In this document: positions 15,661 through 22,805 of the stretch, piece by piece
Layout: the number at the start of each line of letters is the position of its first letter
Numbering within the stretch: the stretch's first letter is position 1
From: CAZJFC01 sp964545245
GTDB taxonomy: Bacteria > Pseudomonadota > Alphaproteobacteria > Rickettsiales > 21-14-0-20-44-7
Assembly: GCA_964545245.1 (NCBI GenBank)
Contig: CAZJFC010000021.1
Location: forward strand, 1 to 29,165
DNA: 29,165 nt
Direction of reading: 5' to 3'
Program-made: the position numbers and the translations under genes
The notes under the pieces: generated by a model
Seen by the model: the letters and a program-made list of their open reading frames with translations, nothing else
What the model was told of the DNA's origin: nothing
Database searches by the model: none

Positions 15661-16326
15661 TTAGTTCACTACCGGGTCGCTGTTATATTCCTGGTATTGC
15701 GGTGGATTTTCTTCACCTTCCGATTGCGCCCAGACCCCGCGCCTTGGGTCGTCTTTCAATATTATATGGCTTACAACTCGTTTTACGCCGTTAATGCGGC
15801 GGGCGATTTCAACTGCGGCTTCAAGTTCTTTCTGGTCCTGCGCGATCCCCATAAGGTAAACTACGCCGCTGACCACGCTGTTGTTATAATTCACGTCCTT
15901 GAAATTTTTGGTGAACAGCATACGCGCGCTAAGCTGGTTGCTGATCCATGCGTCATTCATATAAGTCCCGATATCGCCCTTGTCGGTGACTTCAATTTCA
16001 TTGATGACTTCCCTTACCCCGTTGACTTCCCAGACGAGGCGTTCGGCTTCCATCCTGTTGAGCGGTTCTTTGACTTTGCCGGTAAGGAGGACGCGGCCTT
16101 CCTTGATGTCGGTGCTGATTGAGCCGAACATTCCTTCAAAATCCTTCTGGATGAATTTGTTGTTTATGCTGAGGGCGATTGCGTTATCGTCAAACCGGTT
16201 TCCGGCTGAGCGTTCCTCGGCGATTGTTTTTGCGGCCTGCGCCCCTGTGAAAACCGCGCCGCCTACGCAGGCGTTAAGCATGAACGGCATTGCCGCGATG
16301 GTGATGATTTTTACAGTATTTTTCAT
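15661..16326 (-). CDS. dolP: BON-domain outer-membrane lipoprotein (DolP/YraP-like)
   Basis: 221 aa. The lipoprotein signal MKNTVKIITIAAMPFMLNAC places the lipidated Cys at residue 20. Two BON domains follow, about 45-113 (DDNAIALSINNKF and VNGVREVINEIEV) and about 124-192 (WISNQLSARML and INGVKRVVSHIIL). E. coli DolP (YraP) has the same plan, binds anionic phospholipid and supports outer-membrane integrity and BAM function. Context supports the call: rsmI, yraN and an lpoA-like gene adjoin it, as in E. coli. The start overlaps the yraN stop by 4 bases. The C-terminal tail is acidic and Pro/Tyr-rich and not part of the family core. Confidence 0.85.
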   Translation of the reverse strand: MKNTVKIITIAAMPFMLNACVGGAVFTGAQAAKTIAEERSAGNRFDDNAIALSINNKFIQKDFEGMFGSISTDIKEGRVLLTGKVKEPLNRMEAERLVWEVNGVREVINEIEVTDKGDIGTYMNDAWISNQLSARMLFTKNFKDVNYNNSVVSGVVYLMGIAQDQKELEAAVEIARRINGVKRVVSHIILKDDPRRGVWAQSEGEENPPQYQEYNSDPVVN

Positions 16327-16679
16327 GGGTGTTCTAACCTCCAGGCGTCTTCAATGTGGTTAATTTCCTGTTCCGGATTTATAAGAATGCAATCAAACCG
16401 CATATCGAGCAAGGAAATTTCCGGGTGTTCGGCGATATATTGCGTTGCTGCGTCAATGATGCGTGATTTCTGCACGGGCGTGACCGGGTCGTCATAAAGT
16501 TTTTTGCGTTTTTTCACCTCCACGAAAACCAGCAGGTCTTTTGTGCGGGCGATAATGTCAATTTCCCCGTGGCGGGTTTTATAGCGCGAGGCTAGCACGG
16601 TAAATTTTTTTCCTTCCAGATATTCCCGGCATTTAGCCTCAGCGTCGATCCCGCTTTTATGGTTGGTTTGCGCCGTCAT
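16323..16679 (-). CDS. yraN: YraN/UPF0102 family endonuclease-fold protein
   Basis: 118 aa. The restriction-endonuclease-like core is visible: G-I-D-A-E near the start, GEIDIIA (Asp41), and VFVEVKKR (Glu54, Lys56), the D-ExK arrangement of nucleases. The family role is not established, although a DNA or RNA processing function is presumed. The gene overlaps rsmI by 4 bases upstream and the BON lipoprotein by 4 downstream, so it is in the middle of a coupled operon. The rsmI-yraN neighbourhood is widely conserved in proteobacteria. Confidence 0.93.
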   Translation of the reverse strand: MTAQTNHKSGIDAEAKCREYLEGKKFTVLASRYKTRHGEIDIIARTKDLLVFVEVKKRKKLYDDPVTPVQKSRIIDAATQYIAEHPEISLLDMRFDCILINPEQEINHIEDAWRLEHP

Positions 16680-17521
16680 GATTTTTTCAGCTCCAGACCC
16701 AGCTCATAAACCCTTTTTCTGCTGATGGAATATTTTCCGGCAACGGCCTCGCTTGCTTCCTTCAGTTTGAGCTTCGCCAGCAATGGCTTGAGCGCATTTA
16801 TGATTTCCTCGTCGGAAATATTTTCTTTTTCCGGCGGGGAAAGCAGGATGACAATTTCTCCCTTAGGCGGGTTTGCTTTGTAATATTCCAGAACTTCCGC
16901 ATAGCTGCCTTTCCTGATTTCCTCATAAACCTTGGTGAGTTCACGGGCAACTGCTACTTCGCGCCGCGGGAGTTTTATGCCCATTTCGGCGAGTATATCA
17001 ACCAGCCGCTTTGCCGATTCAAAAAATATCAACGTTGCGTCGATATCGCGGAACTTATCCAGCTTGTTGCCTTCCGCGAAGCCGCAGAACATGAAATTAT
17101 CGCTCGGCAGGCCGGATTTTACCAGCGCCGCAAGGATGGATGAAGCCCCCGGCACCGGCACGACATTGATCCCTGCCGCGGTTGCTTCTTTCACAAGCTT
17201 ATAACCGGGGTCTGAGACCAGCGGCGTTCCTGCATCGGAAACCAGCGCGACCATTTTCCCGGATTTCAGCAGTGAAATTATTGCCTCGCGCTTTTTTGCC
17301 GCGTTATGGTCATTATAAGAATCCAGTTCGCCGGAAATATTATAATTATTTAAGAGTTTGCGGGTTTCGCGCGTATCCTCGCAGAAGATAACATCGGCAG
17401 TTTTCAGGATTTTCAACGCGCGGAGCGTTATATCTGCCATATTCCCTATCGGGGTAGAAATAATATAAAGTCCGGGGGCTTTACTCTCATTTTTAATTTG
17501 GCTAATATCGCTGAAACTCAT
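16676..17521 (-). CDS. rsmI: 16S rRNA (cytidine1402-2'-O)-methyltransferase
   Basis: 281 aa from the ATG at 17521 (MSFSDISQIKN). It methylates the 2'-OH of C1402 in the decoding centre of 16S rRNA, using SAM. Family motifs: LYIISTPIGNMADITLRAL, FCEDTRETRKLL, LVSDAGTPLVSDPGYKLV, PVPGASSILAALVKSGLPSD and FFESAKRL. The C-terminal helical domain ends in ISRKRVYELGLELKKS. The frame stays open upstream as far as 18016, but that extension is antisense to the LpoA-like gene and has no family similarity. An ATG at 17530 is a second plausible start. Start codons of rsmI and the divergent gene at 17535 are only 13 bases apart. Confidence 0.94.
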   Translation of the reverse strand: MSFSDISQIKNESKAPGLYIISTPIGNMADITLRALKILKTADVIFCEDTRETRKLLNNYNISGELDSYNDHNAAKKREAIISLLKSGKMVALVSDAGTPLVSDPGYKLVKEATAAGINVVPVPGASSILAALVKSGLPSDNFMFCGFAEGNKLDKFRDIDATLIFFESAKRLVDILAEMGIKLPRREVAVARELTKVYEEIRKGSYAEVLEYYKANPPKGEIVILLSPPEKENISDEEIINALKPLLAKLKLKEASEAVAGKYSISRKRVYELGLELKKS

Positions 17522-17534
17522 CCGGACCATTATT

Positions 17535-18752
17535 ATGAAATTTACAAGAACCATCAAATTATATTTTGCCTTTGCCGCTATTATATTCATCTCAGGTTGT
17601 TTCAGCGCGCCCAGCGGGCCTTCATATCCGCGCACTTCGCCGGTGAACAACGAAAAAGGCGCGGAGCTGCTGCTGCCGAACAGCCCATATGGCTCGCAGT
17701 TCCAGCTTGGGCAGGTGAACGCCCCGCATAAGATTGCGCTGCTTGTGCCGCTTTCCGGCCGTTCACAGAAGATCGGGCAGGCGATTTTTGACGCGGCGCA
17801 GATGGCGCTGTATTCCAGCGGCAACCGTGATTTCCAGATCATGCCGTTTGATACCGGCGACGCGGCCTCACTCGATATTGCGGAAAAAGCGGCGAATGAT
17901 GCGGTGGCGCAGGGCGCGGAAGTCATCATCGGCCCATTGTTTTCCGACGCGGTTAATGTTGTTGCGCCAATCGCGCGGGCGCGTGGGATAAAAGTATTCT
18001 CGTTCTCCAACAACAAGGCGGTGGCCGGTAACGGGGTTTACCTGCTTGGCCTGATGCCCGACCAGCAGATTGAGCGCATAATGCAATATGCCGCTGACCG
18101 CGGTATTACCGGAATTTCGGCGCTGCTGCCGGACAACCTCTTTGGCAACCAGGTGGCGGAAATTGTACGCAAGCAGTCGGCATGGCGCAATGTGGCGATC
18201 CGCCGTATGCACTTCTATGCCGCCCAGCGGACGGATTTCAGCCTTGCCGCGAAAGCTGTCGCGGAAGCATATAAGGCAAAGAACATAATCCCTTCGCGCA
18301 ACTCGGAAGCGGTGCTGATTCCTGAGGCGGGCATCAACCTCAAGGAAATTTACACCGGGCTGAACAATAACGGGTTCAACAACACAACCGTGCGCCTGCT
18401 GGGTTCCGCGCTGTGGGATGACCCGGAAGTTATCCGCGATAAATCCTTCGCGGGTGGCTGGTATGCCGCTCCTCCTTATGAAAGTTTCGATTCCTTCAAG
18501 CGTGATTTCCGCTCTACTTTCGGCTATGCCGCGCCGGATATTGCCGCATTGGGCTATGACGCGGTGAACCTTGCGCTCCAGCTCTCACGCAGCAATTATT
18601 CCAGCGCCGATATCCACAGCTCATACGGCTTTAACGGACTGAGGGGGGCATACAGGTTCGACGCGAAGGGAATCAGCTACCGCAACTATGCGATTTATGA
18701 AATTCGCGACGGCTCGTCACATGTGATTGATTCGGCTTCGTCAGGGTTTTAA
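17535..18752 (+). CDS. lpoA: LpoA-like penicillin-binding protein activator lipoprotein
   Basis: 405 aa. The signal peptide ends in the lipobox ISGC, with the lipidated Cys at residue 22. A periplasmic binding-protein (Leu/Ile/Val-type) fold follows: HKIALLVPLSGRSQKIGQA, AQGAEVIIGPLFSDAVN, GIKVFSFSNNKAV and PDIAALGYDAVNLALQL. This matches the C-terminal domain of LpoA, the outer-membrane lipoprotein that activates PBP1A. The N-terminal TPR domain of enterobacterial LpoA is absent, as is usual for short forms outside gammaproteobacteria. The position next to rsmI, yraN and a BON lipoprotein supports the assignment. It is divergent from rsmI and convergent with folC (stop codon 1 base from the folC stop). 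Confidence 0.85.
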   Translation: MKFTRTIKLYFAFAAIIFISGCFSAPSGPSYPRTSPVNNEKGAELLLPNSPYGSQFQLGQVNAPHKIALLVPLSGRSQKIGQAIFDAAQMALYSSGNRDFQIMPFDTGDAASLDIAEKAANDAVAQGAEVIIGPLFSDAVNVVAPIARARGIKVFSFSNNKAVAGNGVYLLGLMPDQQIERIMQYAADRGITGISALLPDNLFGNQVAEIVRKQSAWRNVAIRRMHFYAAQRTDFSLAAKAVAEAYKAKNIIPSRNSEAVLIPEAGINLKEIYTGLNNNGFNNTTVRLLGSALWDDPEVIRDKSFAGGWYAAPPYESFDSFKRDFRSTFGYAAPDIAALGYDAVNLALQLSRSNYSSADIHSSYGFNGLRGAYRFDAKGISYRNYAIYEIRDGSSHVIDSASSGF

Positions 18753-18753
18753 C

Positions 18754-19968
18754 TTAGTTCTGCGCTAGGACTTGCCCGGCGAGATACAGCGAACCGGCAA
18801 CCAGGATGTTGGAAGCCTTATGCTCGCTGATGGCAATATCGATCAGCGCGCGCTCAACCCCATCCACCGGTTTTGCGTCAAAGCCAAGGCTGCGTGCGAT
18901 TTCCGCAAGTTTCTCAGCATCATGGCTTGGCTCGTTTGAGTCGATCTTCACAGTATAAACCGTTTTTGCCATGCCGGAAAAATGCCGCAGGAATTCTTCC
19001 GGGGATTTGCGCTCCATCATGCCCAGCACCAGATAAAACGGCGAATGGCTGTTCCTGAAAAACTCCGCGAGGGCTTTTGCGCCCGCCGTATTATGAGCGC
19101 CGTCAAGCCACAACGCACTGAATTTCGGAACCAGTGCGGCGAGTTTTCCGCGGTTGAGCATTTGCAGCCTTGCCCGCCATTTCGCCGATTGCAGCCCGTA
19201 AGTTACCGCATCCCCGCTAAGGCCGATTTTCCGCGCGCAATCCACCGCGAGGCTGGCGTTGATCCTCTGGTGTTCGCCGGGAAGTGCAAGCGGCGGCAGG
19301 TCAGGGTAGGAGGAGGAAAATTCCAGCTCAATATCCATTTCTCCCGCGTAATCCTCAATGACCTTTTGCGCTTCCGGCTCTTGCGGGGTGGAGATGCAGG
19401 GAACTCCGCGCTTCATGATTCCTGCTTTTTCCTTCGCTATTTCGGCAAGCGTGCTGCCCAGGAACTCCATATGGTCATGGGAAATCGGCGTGATCGCCGT
19501 CAGCAGCGGTGAGGGGATGACATTGGTGGTATCCAGCCTTCCGCCCAGCCCGGTTTCAAGCAGGAGAAAATCCGCCGGGGTTTGTGAGAATGCAAGAAAT
19601 GCTGCGGCGGTAGTGATTTCAAAAAAGGTCACGTCGCTGTCTTCCGCCTGTTTTTCAACCTCGCTTAAAATATCATATAAAAAATCGTCCGAGATTTCCT
19701 TGCCCCCGATAACGATCCTTTCATTGAACCTGACAAGGTGGGGGGAGGTGTAAACATGGCAGGTTTGCCCGTTGCCTTCAATCATTGCCTTAAGGAAGGC
19801 GATTGTTGAGCCTTTGCCGTTAGTTCCCGCGAAATGGATGACGGGCGGGGTTTTAATATGCGGTGAGCCGAGCTTTTCAAGGAATTGCTTCACCCTGTGC
19901 AGGGAGAGGTCAATCTTCCCGCGTTTTTCTTCAAATTTGCCGAGCAGCTCTGAAATTCTGGTTTGCAT
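18754..19968 (-). CDS. folC: Bifunctional folylpolyglutamate synthase/dihydrofolate synthase
   Basis: 404 aa. An ATP-dependent ligase of the Mur superfamily that adds glutamate to dihydropteroate or folate. The P-loop is GTNGKGST at residues 48-55, followed by YTSPHLVRFNERI, FLLLETGLGGRLDTTNVI, ITPISHDHMEFLG, EKAGIMKRGVPCI and WLDGAHNTAGAKAL. It is somewhat shorter than the roughly 420-430 aa of E. coli FolC. accD, often its neighbour, is not in the window. It is divergent from mrpE with about 66 bases between starts. Confidence 0.95.
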   Translation of the reverse strand: MQTRISELLGKFEEKRGKIDLSLHRVKQFLEKLGSPHIKTPPVIHFAGTNGKGSTIAFLKAMIEGNGQTCHVYTSPHLVRFNERIVIGGKEISDDFLYDILSEVEKQAEDSDVTFFEITTAAAFLAFSQTPADFLLLETGLGGRLDTTNVIPSPLLTAITPISHDHMEFLGSTLAEIAKEKAGIMKRGVPCISTPQEPEAQKVIEDYAGEMDIELEFSSSYPDLPPLALPGEHQRINASLAVDCARKIGLSGDAVTYGLQSAKWRARLQMLNRGKLAALVPKFSALWLDGAHNTAGAKALAEFFRNSHSPFYLVLGMMERKSPEEFLRHFSGMAKTVYTVKIDSNEPSHDAEKLAEIARSLGFDAKPVDGVERALIDIAISEHKASNILVAGSLYLAGQVLAQN

Positions 19969-20034
19969 AGCTTAAACGATAATTCATGGCGGTTTTTCTT
20001 TTGAAAACAAAGAAAATAATATAGCTTGGCTGTT

Positions 20035-20499
20035 ATGAGGCAAAAAACCGCATTATTCATTGTATGTTTCACACTCTGGATGATTCTTTCCGGCGAGACA
20101 AGCACATTTTTTATAGTGGCGGGTGTGGTTTCCTCATTCCTGACGGTGTTGATAGCGGAAAGGATAAGCCCCGGCTGGTCGGTCAGGATAAACAGGCATG
20201 TTTTCGGCTATATCGGCTGGCTGATGAAGGAAGTCGCGGTTTCCTCATGGGAGGTGACGAAAACCGTCTGGAGCAGGAAGCCTGGAATCTCCCCGCAACT
20301 GCTTGAAATCAGATCATCGCAGAAGAATACCGCAGGCTATACGGTGTTCGGCAATTCGCTCACGCTCACGCCGGGGACGGTGGCGGTCAAGGCAAACCAC
20401 GATAAGGGGACGATATTGATCCATGCGCTGACGGAGTCCGGTGCCAGGGACGCGAAATCCGGCCAGATGGATAAGAGGGTGGCAAAGATATGTGGATAG
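20035..20499 (+). CDS. mrpE: Multisubunit Na+/H+ antiporter subunit E
   Basis: 154 aa from the ATG at 20035; an in-frame TTG at 20026 would add three residues. Two N-terminal membrane segments (TALFIVCFTLWMILSGETST and FFIVAGVVSSFLTVLIAE) are followed by a cytoplasmic domain. It carries the family signature NSLTLTPGTVAV and TILIHALTE. MrpE/MnhE/PhaE is a small subunit of the Mrp cation-proton antiporter complex in the inner membrane. Its 3' end overlaps mrpF by 10 bases. The large subunits A, B, C, D and subunit G are not next to it. Confidence 0.9.
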   Translation: MRQKTALFIVCFTLWMILSGETSTFFIVAGVVSSFLTVLIAERISPGWSVRINRHVFGYIGWLMKEVAVSSWEVTKTVWSRKPGISPQLLEIRSSQKNTAGYTVFGNSLTLTPGTVAVKANHDKGTILIHALTESGARDAKSGQMDKRVAKICG

Positions 20500-20789
20500 C
20501 AGCAATTGCCGCAATTGGTGTCAGCGTCGCCATGCTGGTGGTGCGGGCGGCGCTGGGGCCAAGCGTTTTTGACCGTTTGCTTGCCGCCAATATCATCGGC
20601 ACGAATATCGTCGTGCTGGTTGCGATGATTGGGGTTGTGAAAGGCTCCTCCGCATATATCGACATCGCGCTGGTTTATGCCCTCCTTAACTTCATCGGCA
20701 CCATTGGTTTCTTAAGGTTTTTCCGTTATGGCAGCTTCAGGAAGGCAAAAAAATTCAAGGTCTCGAAAATCACTAAGCGGGGCGGATAA
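20490..20789 (+). CDS. mrpF: Multisubunit Na+/H+ antiporter subunit F
   Basis: 99 aa. Three hydrophobic segments match MrpF/MnhF: IAAIAAIGVSVAMLVV, then the conserved LGPSVFDRLLAANIIGTNIV, and VYALLNFIGTIGFLRFF. The basic tail KAKKFKVSKITKRGG is cytoplasmic. It overlaps mrpE by 10 bases. Its last 17 bases overlap the 3' end of the convergent L,D-transpeptidase-like gene. Confidence 0.9.
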   Translation: MWIAAIAAIGVSVAMLVVRAALGPSVFDRLLAANIIGTNIVVLVAMIGVVKGSSAYIDIALVYALLNFIGTIGFLRFFRYGSFRKAKKFKVSKITKRGG

Positions 20790-21270
20790 TTATTCTGGTC
20801 TCAGGGGTGATTTGCGCCAGCAGTTCTTTCAAATCGCCGATTTCCAGCGCAACGCAACCTTCCGTTCCCTGATATTCCGGTCGCGCGACATGCATGAAAA
20901 TCGCGCTGCCCTTTCCTGCTTCGGGTGGTTCGTCGTTATATCCTATCATCACCACAAGGTCATAAAGCCCGTCATCGCGCCAGAGTTTTTCATGTGAGGC
21001 GGGGTAGGGTAGTTTTACCTTTTTATTATAATTTTCATCGTCCGCCGCATCGCACCAGCCGTCATCAGGCAGGGTTTCAGTTACATGGAGTTTTGTTGCC
21101 GGTTTTCCGGTTTTATCGGCGCGGTAAAAAACCCCGCGCAGCGGAAAAACCCCGATAGGGGTGCAGTTATCGCCTTCTTTCTTATCCGGCGAAAAGCCGC
21201 TTTTGCCAATGGCGCATTTGTATTTTTTGCCGCCGAACTCTAGCTCATTTCCGGTTACGATTATATCCAT
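20773..21270 (-). CDS. L,D-transpeptidase-like (YkuD-fold) protein without signal peptide
   Basis: 165 aa. The catalytic signature IFMHVARPEYQGTEGCVAL gives His127 and nucleophile Cys139, in the HX(n)TXGC order of YkuD domains. CTPIGVFPLRG is the conserved substrate-loop segment upstream. Family members form 3-3 peptidoglycan crosslinks or attach proteins to peptidoglycan. This one has no signal peptide, starting MDIIVTGNELEFGGKK, so either export is unconventional or the protein acts in the cytoplasm. Short unsignalled versions of this domain are common in alphaproteobacteria. The gene lies 3 bases after the Lys-rich gene on the same strand, at the end of the apaG cluster. Confidence 0.85.
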   Translation of the reverse strand: MDIIVTGNELEFGGKKYKCAIGKSGFSPDKKEGDNCTPIGVFPLRGVFYRADKTGKPATKLHVTETLPDDGWCDAADDENYNKKVKLPYPASHEKLWRDDGLYDLVVMIGYNDEPPEAGKGSAIFMHVARPEYQGTEGCVALEIGDLKELLAQITPETRIIIRPA

Positions 21271-21273
21271 TGC

Positions 21274-21630
21274 CTAAGTCCTCTGCCGCGCAACCATTTT
21301 GGCGCGGGCTGATTTAAGTTTGGCAAGATGCGTGTTCCTGCTTTTCTGGAGGTGTTTCTGGCGGGATTTAACCTTGCTGACCGCCTTGCCGCCAATTTTG
21401 ATTGCCTTCTCCACCCCTTGCGCGACGGCGAATCCTTTATCCATTTCCTCCATGCTGGCGGTGGTGGCGAACCCGCCTTTTGAAAGGTATTTCCCGGCGT
21501 CCTTGCGGTTTTTTTCGTGTTTCTTACGCGCTTCAATGATTATATGCGTCCTGCGGCATTCTGCCTCACGCTGTTTTTTCTTCAGCTTCTTTTTTAGTTT
21601 GCGCTTTTTTGAATTGCCGAAGAAGAACAT
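21274..21630 (-). CDS. Hypothetical lysine/arginine-rich small protein, 118 aa
   Basis: Not recognised. It is very basic: KKRKLKKKLKKKQREAECRR near the start and KVKSRQKHLQKSRNTHLAK near the end. A short Gly/Ala-rich middle (FATTASMEEMDKGFAVAQGV) separates the two parts. A nucleic-acid-binding role is possible but rests on charge alone. Its ATG follows the stop of the 53-aa gene by 3 bases and no Shine-Dalgarno is seen, so translational coupling is likely. An alternative frame at 21261-21536 (91 aa) is judged a shadow. Confidence 0.65.
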   Translation of the reverse strand: MFFFGNSKKRKLKKKLKKKQREAECRRTHIIIEARKKHEKNRKDAGKYLSKGGFATTASMEEMDKGFAVAQGVEKAIKIGGKAVSKVKSRQKHLQKSRNTHLAKLKSARAKMVARQRT

Positions 21631-21633
21631 TGA

Positions 21634-21795
21634 TTAATCCGTTTGCTCCGTTTTGCTGGAAGGTTCATTATTTAACGAAGTTGTTTTCTTCCTTCTTTGT
21701 AAATTTTTCCTTAACGCTTCGGATAATTTGGCGTTTTTTTCTTCGGGCGAGAGCTTGCGGCGCGATTTATAACGAATTGGGTTATATTCATCCAT
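21634..21795 (-). CDS. Small conserved-type basic protein, 53 aa
   Basis: Read directly from the minus strand: it starts MDEYNPIRYKSRRKLSPEEK, continues NAKLSEALRKNLQRRKK and ends in SSKTEQTD. The segment LSPEEKNAKLSEALRKNLQRRK matches a small helical protein type that I recall as widespread in alphaproteobacteria and without known function. The start lies 12 bases from the apaG stop. The stop is 3 bases from the next start, so the position in the apaG cluster supports it being real. Confidence 0.7.
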   Translation of the reverse strand: MDEYNPIRYKSRRKLSPEEKNAKLSEALRKNLQRRKKTTSLNNEPSSKTEQTD

Positions 21796-21807
21796 AGCGG
21801 CTTTGCC

Positions 21808-22206
21808 CTAGTTCAGGACCTGTTCATTATGCGGTATATCAAGTGAGAAGGCGGGAATATCCACCTCGAAACTGCGTCCGTCGATATATTGCATCCTGTA
21901 TTTTCCCATCATAAACCCGGAATCGGTGCGCAGGTTCACCCCGCTCGTATATTCAAAAAATTCACCGGGGCGGATTAGCGGTTGGTAGCCGACAACCCCA
22001 GGGCCTTCGACTTCCTGCACTTCACCGGTTGCGTCGGTGATGTTCCAGTAGCGGCTGAGGAGCTGGACGATCTCGCTGCCCTTGTTCTCGATCACGATAT
22101 GGTAAGCCCAGACGAAGTTTGAGTGGTTTTGCTGCGTCGGCTGGTCACCGACAAAAATCGGGGTTACGGCGATGCGGATATTATTGGTGGTTTTGTCGTA
22201 GAGCAT
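21808..22206 (-). CDS. apaG: ApaG domain protein
   Basis: 132 aa from the ATG at 22206 (MLYDKTTNNIRIAVTPIFV), which aligns well with the family N-terminus. A GTG at 22212 would add two residues. The immunoglobulin-like ApaG fold is shown by FVWAYHIVIENKGSEIVQLL, RYWNITDATGEVQEVEGPGV, VGYQPLIRPGEFFEYTSG and the ending SFEVDIPAFSLDIP. The family is linked to Co2+ resistance and Mg2+ efflux in Salmonella and E. coli; biochemistry is unclear. It is probably first in the run apaG, 53-aa gene, Lys-rich gene, L,D-transpeptidase. Confidence 0.95.
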   Translation of the reverse strand: MLYDKTTNNIRIAVTPIFVGDQPTQQNHSNFVWAYHIVIENKGSEIVQLLSRYWNITDATGEVQEVEGPGVVGYQPLIRPGEFFEYTSGVNLRTDSGFMMGKYRMQYIDGRSFEVDIPAFSLDIPHNEQVLN

Positions 22207-22233
22207 TTTCACCGGCGGTTGTTTCGCGGTGAT

Positions 22234-22262
22234 TCTAAACGATATAGCGCAGCCCGCAACAA
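22234..22262 (-). promoter_or_regulatory. Candidate promoter for the apaG gene cluster
   Basis: On the minus strand TTGTTG (bases 22262-22257) and TTTAGA (22239-22234) are spaced by 17 bases. Transcription would start about 20 bases before the apaG ATG. The match is by eye only. Confidence 0.35.
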
Positions 22263-22298
22263 TTTAGTTTTGCTTTTCTTGCCGGCGGCAGCGCGGGG

Positions 22299-22805
22299 TT
22301 AATAGGAGGTGGAATAATTCACGGTAACGATTTCGGTTCCGGGGTTATCGCTGTAAATCCCGAAATTGGAGATATGCGCGAGGTTGAGGCCGATCCTGCT
22401 ATCAGGCGAAATCATGTAATTAAGCTCGATAGCGCTGCGGAATTCAATCACGCCGCCGAGGTCGATCCCGTCATCGCCGTGGTGGTATAACCCGGCGGAA
22501 AAGCTCGGTACGATTGACCAGCGCTCATGCACATTCCAGTCATAAAGCAGCCCGGCATAAAGATAAATATCGCTTTCCCAGTCGGCCAGAAGGCCAATTT
22601 GCGGTGAGATATTTGCAACGCCGAGCATAGTGTCATCAAACCTTTTGCCGCGCCATTCAATTTGCGCGCCGACTTCGTCCTTGCTGTCAAACGCATTATG
22701 CGCGGAGAGGCCGAAAACCAACTGGTTCTGGTCATAGGAGAGTGATGGGGATGAAACCATGGAAATTACTGCGGCAGCAAGGAAAACAAACCTGTTTTTT
22801 CTCAT
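22299..22805 (-). CDS. pagL: PagL-type lipid A 3-O-deacylase (acyloxyacyl hydrolase)
   Basis: 168 aa. A signal peptide (MRKNRFVFLAAAVISMVSSP, roughly cut before YDQ) is followed by an outer-membrane beta-barrel with alternating aromatic strands. The C-terminal Tyr (STSY) is outer-membrane-like. Catalytic residues of the PagL family are visible: His144 and Ser146 in LAHISNFG, and Glu158 in NPGTE. The Ser-to-Glu distance of 12 matches the Pseudomonas enzyme (Ser128/Glu140). The enzyme removes the 3-linked acyl chain of lipid A at the outer membrane. Its start overlaps the phaR stop by 1 base, so the two are cotranscribed. Confidence 0.85.
   Translation of the reverse strand: MRKNRFVFLAAAVISMVSSPSLSYDQNQLVFGLSAHNAFDSKDEVGAQIEWRGKRFDDTMLGVANISPQIGLLADWESDIYLYAGLLYDWNVHERWSIVPSFSAGLYHHGDDGIDLGGVIEFRSAIELNYMISPDSRIGLNLAHISNFGIYSDNPGTEIVTVNYSTSY

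Noticed and set aside
17522..18016. N-terminal extension of rsmI to a 446-aa frame
   Set aside because: The extra 165 residues are antisense to the lpoA-like gene and are not part of RsmI; the family N-terminus begins just after MSFSDIS.
21261..21536. 91-aa minus-strand ORF overlapping the Lys-rich gene
   Set aside because: The 118-aa frame has the better start context next to the 53-aa gene; the alternative reads as Arg/Pro noise.
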